Positions 6,212 through 13,045 of a DNA stretch of 13,045 nt are shown here, piece after piece. This DNA is from CAZDYP01 sp964509505 (GTDB taxonomy: Bacteria > Chloroflexota > Anaerolineae > JACRMK01). Position 1 is the stretch's first letter, and every line of letters begins with the position of its first letter. The notes under the pieces are model-generated. The model searched no databases. It had not been told where the DNA came from and saw only the letters and a list, made by a program, of their open reading frames with translations. The stretch lies in assembly GCA_964509505.1 (NCBI GenBank), contig CAZDYP010000156.1, positions 1-13,045 on the forward strand. Reading direction: 5' to 3'. The translations under genes and the position numbers were made by a program.

Positions 6212-9200
6212 TATGCACCTCCTGAGCGTGTTGCAGAACGCGCCAACGCGATATCGCAGGTGAACACCTTCGCTTCGTGAATCGAAACATTCGGGTCGCC
6301 GACGAGCGCGCTCAAGTTGTTCACCACATCGCCTTTCGCGTTGCCTTGCCAGCCCCAGTGCCACGGCAGACCAATTTCATGCACGACCTTGCCATCAATG
6401 TTGAAAGGTCTCATGCGCCGCGTCACCAAGGCGCGCGCCGTCACCGTGCCGCGCTTGGTCTTGATGGTCACATAGTCGGTGTTGTTGATGCCTTTCGCTT
6501 GCGCGAGTTCGGGCGAAATCTCGCAGAACAATTCAGGCATCAGCTCCGCCAACCATGGCAAGAAACGGCTCATTGTGCCTGATAGATGATGTTCGGTGAG
6601 ACGATACGTTGAGATGATGATGGGATACTCAGGGTCGGCGACTTTGTGATACTCATTGCCCGCGATGTTCCACACTTTGGATGTTGGACTGCTCTGTTGC
6701 TTATAGACGACGTTGACGACGGGCGACTCGTATGGCTCGTAATGTGTGGGCAATGGTCCATCTACGAGACCCGCCGGCGCGAACAACAACGCTTTGCCGT
6801 CGGGGCGCATGATGAATGGAGCTTCGCCGCCTTGATAATCCCAACCCAGCACGCCGTCCTTGCCTTTGGTCGTTGGCGGTTTGGTGGCATTGAAATCGGG
6901 CACTTCGCCCGCAGGACTGATCCAACGTCCTTTCGAGGTCACGTTGCCTGCCGCGTCTTTGTTCTCAAAGTTCTCGTCCCAATAGATGAGCTTCTTGCGC
7001 TCCGACCACGGCTTGCCGTCGGGCGCAGCCGAAGCGCGATTGTACATGATGTGGCGATTGGCGGGCCACGCAAAGCCCCATTGCGGACTGATCCAATCAT
7101 CGCCTTTGCGACGCGCGGCGTTGTTGGTCTTGGCATCAGGCACGACGCCCGTGTAAATCCACGCTGCGCCCGCGGTTCCGCCATCTTCTCTTAGGTTGAC
7201 GAATGAGGCTAGTTGCTGTTTTGTCGCCCATTCGTAACCATTGATTTCTTTCAAAACCTTGAAAGCCGATGGCTCATCCTTGATGCGCCAATGGGCAACT
7301 TCCTCGGCGTCAGGCTCGTAATCCCACAGCAAATTTTGAATCGCCCAATCGTTCTTGTTCGTACTGGTTCGGTAGAGCGCCTTCAAGCGTTTGCCGAGAT
7401 GATACGAGAACCACGAATCGGAGCGCGCATCGTGGGGCGGGTCGGCGGCTTTATCGTGCCATTGCAGCAGGCGTTGCGTGTTCGTGAACGAGCCTTCCAT
7501 CTCTGCGAGGATTGCCGATGGCAGGAAGAAGACTTCGGTCTTGATGTCCTTCGGATTCAATTCACCATTCTGTACTTCCGGCGACGACTTCCAGAACTCC
7601 GCTGTCTCTGTCATAAATGAATCGCGCACGACCATCCACTCGAGCTTCGCCAAGGCTTTGCGTTGGAAGCGCGCGTTCTGCCCGCCCACCGCAGGGTTCT
7701 GCCCCATGACGAGGAAGCCTTTGATTTTGCCGGCTGCCATATCAACAAACATCGGCATGTGCGAATGGTCGCCCGTAATCTTCGGATGAGAGTCGTAGCC
7801 GTAGCCATTCTCCGCAGTGGCTGCATTGCCAAATTGCGCCTTGAAGTAACTCACCGCAAACTTGGGGAAATTAGACCAAAACGACGTTGCGCCCAACCCT
7901 ATCGTCTCGTTCACCACGTAATCTTTGAAGGTGTCGTTGCGCTTGCGCGCGTCGGGCATTGGCAAATAGCCGGGCAATGAATGATAGAGTGTAGCGATGT
8001 CGGTGCTGCCTTGAATCGTCGCGTGACCACGCAGCGCGAGGATGCCGCCGCCGGGCCGCCCAATGTTGCCGAGCAATTGTTGGAGGATGCCTGCGGCGCG
8101 GATGAACTGCACGCCAATCGTGTGCTGCGTCCAACCGACGGCATAAACAATCGAGGAGGTGCGCTCGGCATTGGAGTTCGCCCAGAGCGTCTCGGCAACT
8201 TGCAGGAATTTATCTTGCGGACACCCGCACACGCGCTCGACCATCGCGGGCGTGTAGCGCGCGTAGTGTCGCTTCAAAATCTGGAAGACCGCTTGCGGGT
8301 CCTTCAGCGTGCGATCTTCGAGCGGGCGTCCTGCGATGGTCTTGGCGACTTCATCGCTGAACGTTTTCGCTTCGCCCGTGAACGCAACGGCTTGTGGCGC
8401 GCGCTGATACCCCCACGTGGCATTGCTGTAAGCTTTGGTTTGGTCGTTCCAGCCCGAGAACAAACCATCCAGATCTTCGGTGTCTTTGAAATCTTTGTTG
8501 ACGAGCAGCGCCGCATTCGTGTAGTTCGTGACGTATTGGCGATGGAACGAATTGTCAGGCGACGTTTCGATTTTTTCAATGACGTACTTGATGAGCGCGC
8601 CGAGGAACACCACATCCGTGCCTGCGCGAATGGGCGCGTAAATGTCGGACATCGCGCTCGTGCGGGTGAAGCGTGGATCAACGTGGATGATCTTCGCGCC
8701 CTTCAACTTCGCCTGCATGGGCCAGCGAAATGCGACGGGATGGCACTCCGCCATGTTGCTGCCCATGATCATCACCGCATCCGAGTTTGACGTATCACGC
8801 GCAAACGTCGTCGCCGCGCCGCGACCAAATGAGACCCCCAGACCGGGGACCGATGCGCTGTGTCAGATGCGCGCCTGATTTTCGAGGTACACGACCCCCG
8901 CCGCGTGCATGATCTTCTGATGAAGATAATTCCACTCATTGTCCATCGTCGCGCCGCCCAGCGAGGCGATGGCGTACGTGTTCATCACGCGCTTCTTGAC
9001 CGTGCCGCCTGCGCCATCGGGCATGTCCTGCGTCTCGTTGAAGTTTGCGTCGCGCGTGGCTTTGAATTTCTGTGCGATCTGATCCATCGCCCAATCGAGC
9101 GGCTTCTCTTCCCACTTGTCACTGCCCGCCGCGCGATACTTCACCTTCGTCTCGCGCAACGGGTTGACGATGAGCTGGTATGTCGCCGCGCCTTTCGGGC

Positions 9201-9465
9201 AGAGCGTACCTTGACTGACGGGGCTATCGGGGTTGCCTTGCACGTCAATGATTTTGCCTGCCTTGTCCACCATGATGAGCTGACCGCAGCCCACCGCACA
9301 GTAGGGGCAGACCGATGGGACCGTCTTGCCCTCTTTAATCGGCGCGGATGCCCCGCGGGCATAGGCAGGCTTAACATCTAAGCCTAGCCCTGCCGCGTCG
9401 GCTGCTGCCGCGCCCGCCAACGCGCCGCCCGTCAACTGCAAAAACTTCCTACGGGATATGGCCAT
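6211..9465 (-). CDS. fdnG: Formate dehydrogenase catalytic (alpha) subunit, selenocysteine-containing, Tat-exported
   Basis: The catalytic subunit oxidises formate to CO2 at a molybdenum or tungsten bis-MGD centre and passes electrons to a [4Fe-4S] cluster. It reads as one 1084-residue protein (E. coli FdnG has 1015) if the in-frame TGA at 8863-8865 is selenocysteine, residue 201. The context NQARI-U-HSASVPG matches the NQARV-U-HG active site of known formate dehydrogenases. A Tat signal opens the protein (SRRKFLQLTGG, residues 4-14, hydrophobic run to about 29). C53, C56, C60 and C89 bind the cluster. The molybdopterin core follows (FGRGAA, GSNMAECHPVAFRW), and the dinucleotide-binding domain fills roughly residues 940-1075. 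GGAGGAGGG lies about 6 nt before the ATG. It is the first gene of the operon and overlaps fdnH by one base. Without Sec decoding it would appear as two ORFs, 9465-8863 and 8775-6211. Confidence 0.96.
8833..8851 (-). promoter_or_regulatory. Bacterial SECIS hairpin for selenocysteine insertion
   Basis: In the mRNA, GGUCCCC (8851-8845) pairs with GGGGGUC (8839-8833), seven pairs including G-U wobbles, around the apical loop GGUCU (8844-8840). GGUCU is the loop of the E. coli fdhF SECIS recognised by SelB. Eighteen bases lie between the UGA (8865-8863) and the loop, the same as in fdhF, and the flank UGACACxGCxCAUCGGU is also nearly shared. Confidence 0.92.
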
Positions 9466-9489
9466 ACGTTACCCTCCTCCCTTGACTGG

Positions 9490-9555
9490 AGATTGGTGAT
9501 TAGAGATTAGCGATTGGAAAGTTAAGCCCTTGAATCAATCTCTAATCTCCAATCT
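9490..9555. repeat. Heptamer-based imperfect inverted repeat upstream of fdnG
   Basis: Arms 9490-9508 and 9537-9555 are reverse complements at 18 of 19 positions with a 28-bp spacer. Each arm is itself built from units with a 7-bp period (GATTNNN on one side, AATCTCY on the other). It lies between the terminator at 9563-9603 and the fdnG ribosome site, so a leader transcript would fold into a long hairpin just before translation starts. Confidence 0.7.
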
Positions 9556-9562
9556 CTGGTTA

Positions 9563-9603
9563 GAAAAACAAAAGACGAGGCGCGCACAAAATGCGACCTC
9601 GTC
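9563..9603 (-). terminator. Intrinsic terminator (possible attenuator) upstream of the formate dehydrogenase operon
   Basis: GACGAGG (9574-9580 in the plus sense) pairs with CCTCGTC (9597-9603), extended by an inner CGCA/TGCG stem. On the minus strand the stem is followed by TTTTGTTTTTC (9573-9563). It ends transcripts coming from the histidine kinase and from the promoter at 9791-9818. Seven bases at 9621-9627 could pair with 9598-9604 and so disrupt this stem. Confidence 0.8.
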
Positions 9604-9785
9604 CGATTTAACGCACGTAGAGACGAACCGACCACCCACAAAGCGCGCAGAACGCTGTGCTATCAAACCCCATATCGCGTTGATGTATTGTGGGAAATAG
9701 TGCCATCGCTCCGACCACTCACCTCCCCTGAAGGGGACATACTTGAAAATGGCGATGCAGACAGCCGATGAAACCGCTCTAACGG
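9563..9785 (-). ncRNA. Candidate structured leader RNA or small RNA upstream of fdnG
   Basis: A transcript of about 220 nt is implied by a near-consensus promoter and the terminator at its end, with no convincing ORF between. By eye it folds into separate elements. A long hairpin (9752-9760 with 9701-9709, one bulge) is capped by CCCC-UUCA-GGGG (9736-9725). A three-way junction is closed by CCCACAA/UUGUGGG (9694-9688 with 9641-9635) and encloses stems AUCAA/UUGAU (9684-9680 with 9666-9662) and GCACAG/CUGCGC (9660-9655 with 9650-9645, one mismatch). The terminator stem ends it. It matches no RNA class I recognise. Since I see no good promoter between the terminator and fdnG, it could be a conditional leader for the operon. 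It could also be an independent small RNA. Confidence 0.5.
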
Positions 9786-9790
9786 GCAGT

Positions 9791-9818
9791 ATTTTACTAA
9801 GGTGTGATGAGTTGTCAA
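9791..9818 (-). promoter_or_regulatory. Near-consensus sigma70 promoter behind the histidine kinase stop
   Basis: On the minus strand a perfect -35 TTGACA (9813-9818) and a -10 TAAAAT (9791-9796) are 16 bp apart. The -35 begins 8 bases past the kinase stop codon (9827-9829). It is the best promoter in the window, and it drives the structured leader and possibly the formate dehydrogenase operon. Confidence 0.7.
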
Positions 9819-9826
9819 GCGAAATT

Positions 9827-12800
9827 TTATGCGACGCCAATGGGCAAATACACCTTGAAGGTCGTCCCCTTCCCCACCTCGCTCTCCGCCTCAATCCGCC
9901 CGCCATGCTTTTGCACGATGCCATAACTCACCGCCAACCCCAAGCCCGTGCCTTCCCCTTCTGCCTTCGTCGTGAAGAACGGCTCGAAGATGTGTTCCAA
10001 ATGTTCAGGCGCGATGCCCGTGCCTGTGTCTTGCACACTGACGACGACGGCTTGATTCTGCAAAGCGGTCGCAAGCGTTAGCGCGCCGCCAGGCGCCGTC
10101 GCTTGGATCGCATTCGTAATAAGATTCAACAGCACTTGCTTGATTTGATTCGCGTCCAGCTCGAGTAACGGCAACTCGGCGTCATAGTGTTCATGGAGGC
10201 GCAGCCCCTCCTTGTTGATGCGATGACGCACCAGCTTCAGCGTATCGGCTATGACTTGATTGACGTCAGCCACTTCAAGGCGCAACGCGCGCGGGCGCGC
10301 AAAATCCAACAGGCCACGCACGATCTCGCGCATCCGATTCGCTTCTTTGACCACCATTCCCAAATCCGATTTGATCTCTTCATCATGCGCACTTTGATAC
10401 GCCAGTTCGCTGAAGCCAAGAACTGCCGCTAAGGGATTGTTGATTTCGTGCGCGATGCTCGCCGCCAGCTCGCCAATGCCCGCCAACCGCGCGGCGCGCG
10501 CCAGTTGCGCTTGTGCGCTTTGCAACTCGCTCAAGCGTTTCTGTAACGCATGATAGAGCCGCGCGTTCTCGACCACACCCGCGAGCTGCGCCGCTAGCGT
10601 AGTCATCAAACGCACGTCACGCTCCTCAAACACATTGGCACGCTCGCTTTCGACGTTAATCACACCGACGGTTTGTTCGCCAATCTTCACAGGTACGCAC
10701 AACTCCGAGCGTGTCTGCTCAAACACTCCAACGTAACGCCTGTCTTGTTGTATGTCAGGGATATTCAATGACTCGCCATGCGTCGCCACCCAGCCCATGA
10801 TACCTTGTCCTTGCACTATCATCTGTTTTAGCGTGGATATAGTTTCTGATGGAACCGCCGTGCCCAGAATGTAAAAACCTTCGGTAATGTCGTCTTCCCA
10901 CAGATAAATCGCCGTCAGAGGCGTGCGCATCAACTGACACAGCGCTTCGATCACGGGCTGTAGCGCCTTTTCCAGCTGCGGCGGCGTTGTGCGCATATTG
11001 ACGAGCGCCGTCTCATACAACAATGAGAGCTCGCTCAATTGGCGCACAGTTTGTTCGCGCAAACGCGCGTTGTGGATGGCGCTGGCGACTTGCGCCGCAA
11101 ATAGTTCCAACAGACGCACGTCGTCTGAGGTGAAACTGCGTGTCGCTGGCAGAAACTCATTGACCCCTAACGTGCCAATTAACTCGCCGCCATAGCTCAA
11201 CGGCGCTTGAACGATCGCGGAGATATTGAGTCCTGAGATATGATGTTCCCAATGCTCATAATCATTGATAATCATGGGTTGGCGCGTCTGCGCGACGCGC
11301 CCCACCATACCCTCGCCCCATTGGAACGTCAAGCCTACGGCTGGCGTTGGCGACCGATCTACCGATAGCGCCAAGACATGACGCGCGCGATCATACAAGG
11401 TGATGAAACCGTTCGGCACCTGAAACAACTTCATTGCCCGCTCGACCACCATGTTGAGGAGTGTTTGTAAATCTTGCTGTGCCGCCAGATCATGCACGAC
11501 CTCGTACAACGTCTGAAACTCTTCGGCGCGACGCTTCGTTTCCTCGAGCAACCACGCATTATGCACCGCGCCAGCGGCTTGCGCGGCGAACAACTCAAGC
11601 AACCGCACATCCGCCGAGGTGAATTGGCGTGTCGGCGTTGCGCCCAGCTCCTGCACACCCAACACGCCAATCAAGTCGCCTTGATACACTACAGGCACAG
11701 CCAGCGCAGCCGCAATCGGCAAGTCGGACAAGCGATGCTCCCAATGCTGATAGTCGCTGATTAACAGCGGCTGGCGGGTTTGCGCCACACGCCCCGCCAG
11801 ACCTTCACCTAACTTGATGGGCCACGCGCCGACGACAGGCGAATTCGTTGAGATGGAGCGCTGCAACAGCTCACGTTCACGGTCGTACATCATCATAAAA
11901 CCGCTGTGCACTTTGAGCAACGCCACTGCACGCTCGACAATTATCTTCAGCAGTGTTTCCAAATCCTGTTGGGTCGTGAGGTCCTGCGCTGTTTGATAGA
12001 GCGTTTCAAACTCTTCGGCGCGACGTTTTGTTTCTTCCAACAAACGCGCATCATGCACCGCATCTGCCGCTTGCGCCGCAAAGAGCGACAACAGGCGCGC
12101 ATCGGTTTCGGTGAAACCTTGCGTCTCGCCGACATTGCCTCCCAGCGCCAATGCGCCAATCAACTCGCCTTGATAAAGCAAAGGCACACCCATCGCTGCT
12201 TGCAATGGCGCGGTGAGGCGCTCGGGTGACACGCGATGCTCCCAATAACGATAATCGTTGACGATCACCGTCTGGCGCATGAGTGCGGCTTGTCCAATCA
12301 CGCCCTCGCCCATCTGGAAGCGTGCGCCAAGCGACAATGAGGTATCTTTACTGCTAACCAGTTCCAAATCGCCGCGTGTTGGGTCATACAAACAAATACC
12401 CCCTTGTGCGGCCTTAACCAACGAGACCGCGCGTTCCACAATCCTTGTGAGCAACGATGGCAAATCTTGTTGCTCGCTCAAGTCCTGCGCCGTATGATAC
12501 AATGCTTCAAATTCGCGGGCGCGTTGCTGCACGGCTTCAAACAAACGCAATTTGTCGAACGCAATCGCCGTTTGACCTGCTAACAATTTGAGCGTGCGCA
12601 GCTCGTCGTCGTTCCACACACGCGGCGCCTCGTCCATCACCAGCAACAAGCCAAGTATGTGTCCATCGGTACGCAAGGGTGTGATCGCATACGCGCCAAT
12701 CCGCTCACGCGCGCATACGTCAGCCAATGTTGTCTCAGTTGGATCATGGTCGGCTTGGGTATAAACCTCACGCGCTTTCAGCACGCCGTCGCGCCACAAG

Positions 12801-13045
12801 TGTGTGAGCCTTTCTGTCATGGTGACAGCATCCGCCACGCCAACATGCGCGACGAGCTGCAAAGTGTCATTGGCTGCGACAGACAAGACAGCTGACTTCG
12901 CGGTATGCAATCGCTCTCGGGTGTGGCGACACACCGATTGCATGACCGCTGCGCTATCGGTGGCGGCGATGATGTCACGATCAATCTCCGCCAATACTTC
13001 GAGCGTGGTCACTTTGTCGCGCAGGGCTTCTTCTGCGCGTTGCCG
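9827..13045 (-). CDS. Multi-GAF sensor histidine kinase (5' end beyond window)
   Basis: A sensor kinase that autophosphorylates on a histidine and would pass the phosphate to a response regulator not visible here. The frame stays open through the right edge: 11 codons upstream of the GTG at 13012 read RQRAEEALRDK, a coiled-coil linker, so that GTG is probably internal and the real start lies outside. Numbering from the GTG, five GAF-type domains span roughly residues 10-160, 175-330, 340-495, 505-660 and 670-830. Coiled linkers (EETKRRAEEF) join several of them. The HisKA H-box follows (SIAHEINNPLAAVLGF, H855), then the N-box (VLLNLITNAIQA, near 960), the G1 box (VQDTGTGIA), EPFFTTK and GTGLGLAVSYGIV. 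It ends at LPIGVA with no receiver domain. No membrane segment is seen in this portion. The signal it senses cannot be told. A terminator separates it from the formate dehydrogenase operon. Confidence 0.93.
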   Translation of the reverse strand, partial: RQRAEEALRDKVTTLEVLAEIDRDIIAATDSAAVMQSVCRHTRERLHTAKSAVLSVAANDTLQLVAHVGVADAVTMTERLTHLWRDGVLKAREVYTQADHDPTETTLADVCARERIGAYAITPLRTDGHILGLLLVMDEAPRVWNDDELRTLKLLAGQTAIAFDKLRLFEAVQQRAREFEALYHTAQDLSEQQDLPSLLTRIVERAVSLVKAAQGGICLYDPTRGDLELVSSKDTSLSLGARFQMGEGVIGQAALMRQTVIVNDYRYWEHRVSPERLTAPLQAAMGVPLLYQGELIGALALGGNVGETQGFTETDARLLSLFAAQAADAVHDARLLEETKRRAEEFETLYQTAQDLTTQQDLETLLKIIVERAVALLKVHSGFMMMYDRERELLQRSISTNSPVVGAWPIKLGEGLAGRVAQTRQPLLISDYQHWEHRLSDLPIAAALAVPVVYQGDLIGVLGVQELGATPTRQFTSADVRLLELFAAQAAGAVHNAWLLEETKRRAEEFQTLYEVVHDLAAQQDLQTLLNMVVERAMKLFQVPNGFITLYDRARHVLALSVDRSPTPAVGLTFQWGEGMVGRVAQTRQPMIINDYEHWEHHISGLNISAIVQAPLSYGGELIGTLGVNEFLPATRSFTSDDVRLLELFAAQVASAIHNARLREQTVRQLSELSLLYETALVNMRTTPPQLEKALQPVIEALCQLMRTPLTAIYLWEDDITEGFYILGTAVPSETISTLKQMIVQGQGIMGWVATHGESLNIPDIQQDRRYVGVFEQTRSELCVPVKIGEQTVGVINVESERANVFEERDVRLMTTLAAQLAGVVENARLYHALQKRLSELQSAQAQLARAARLAGIGELAASIAHEINNPLAAVLGFSELAYQSAHDEEIKSDLGMVVKEANRMREIVRGLLDFARPRALRLEVADVNQVIADTLKLVRHRINKEGLRLHEHYDAELPLLELDANQIKQVLLNLITNAIQATAPGGALTLATALQNQAVVVSVQDTGTGIAPEHLEHIFEPFFTTKAEGEGTGLGLAVSYGIVQKHGGRIEAESEVGKGTTFKVYLPIGVA

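Noticed and set aside
6212..6364. N-terminal extension of the ferredoxin subunit
   Set aside because: It lies wholly inside the end of fdnG and is arginine-rich and unlike the family. The 6211 ATG has an AGGAGGT site.
7981..8790. Long plus-strand ORF (269 codons), and others at 439-990, 4700-5206 and 6646-7194
   Set aside because: They lie opposite well-supported genes, have arginine-rich or low-quality compositions and show no recognisable motifs.
8863..8865. Reading the TGA in fdnG as a nonsense mutation that makes a pseudogene
   Set aside because: It sits at the known Sec position with a correctly spaced SECIS hairpin, and the rest of the frame is intact.
9484..9560. CRISPR-like array
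   Set aside because: Units are only 7 bp, directly adjacent and partly inverted, without spacers or cas genes.
9601..9700. tRNA (for example selC) suggested by the T-loop-like GGUUCGUCUCU near 9619-9629
   Set aside because: The bases around it do not form a T-stem, and I found no acceptor or anticodon arm of the right size.
9535..9924. 129-codon minus-strand ORF overlapping the kinase 3' end and the leader RNA
   Set aside because: It has no recognisable domain, overlaps the kinase gene in another frame, and runs through the promoter and terminator elements.
13010..13012. GTG at 13012 as the true start of the histidine kinase
   Set aside because: The frame remains open to the window edge with a typical coiled-coil linker, and no ribosome site precedes the GTG.

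Overview
All convincing genes in this window lie on the minus strand, so they are transcribed from high to low coordinates. No accession or taxon label is given. The moderately GC-rich sequence, the long multi-GAF histidine kinase with internally duplicated GAF units, the 7-8 bp period repeats in spacers and an NrfD-anchored respiratory formate dehydrogenase suggest an environmental Chloroflexota-like bacterium or metagenome bin. That assignment is inference.

Region 1 (13045-9827) is the 3' part of a large multi-GAF sensor histidine kinase whose 5' end lies beyond the right edge. Region 2 (9826-9466) has no gene. It holds a near-consensus promoter right behind the kinase stop codon, a roughly 220-nt transcript that can fold into several stems, an intrinsic terminator with a possible antiterminator, and a heptamer-based inverted repeat.

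Region 3 (9465-4283) is a respiratory formate dehydrogenase operon. It encodes a Tat-exported molybdenum (or tungsten) catalytic subunit, a four-cluster ferredoxin-like subunit and an NrfD-type membrane subunit. The catalytic subunit is one 1084-residue selenoprotein: the in-frame TGA at 8863-8865 reads as selenocysteine and is followed by a SECIS hairpin with the same spacing and GGUCU loop as E. coli fdhF. Conventional gene calling splits it into two ORFs. A 14-bp-stem terminator (4033-4069) closes this transcription unit.

Region 4 (4032-2339) has a promoter, a small-ORF leader, a single-domain rhodanese and a two-domain rhodanese broken by a one-base frameshift, then an intrinsic terminator. 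Region 5 (2338-1322) is a PLP-dependent cysteine synthase family gene. Region 6 (1244-1) has a clear promoter, an unrecognised 95-residue protein and, overlapping it, FdhE, the formate dehydrogenase accessory protein, cut off close to its C-terminus by the left edge.

The parts fit one theme. A periplasm-facing formate dehydrogenase feeds electrons into the quinone pool. FdhE acts in its maturation. The sulfur-handling genes between them may provide sulfur, or possibly selenium, for the cofactor or for Sec synthesis; this last step is inference from gene order. FdhD and the Sec machinery (selA, selB, selC, selD) are not visible here and would have to be encoded elsewhere.
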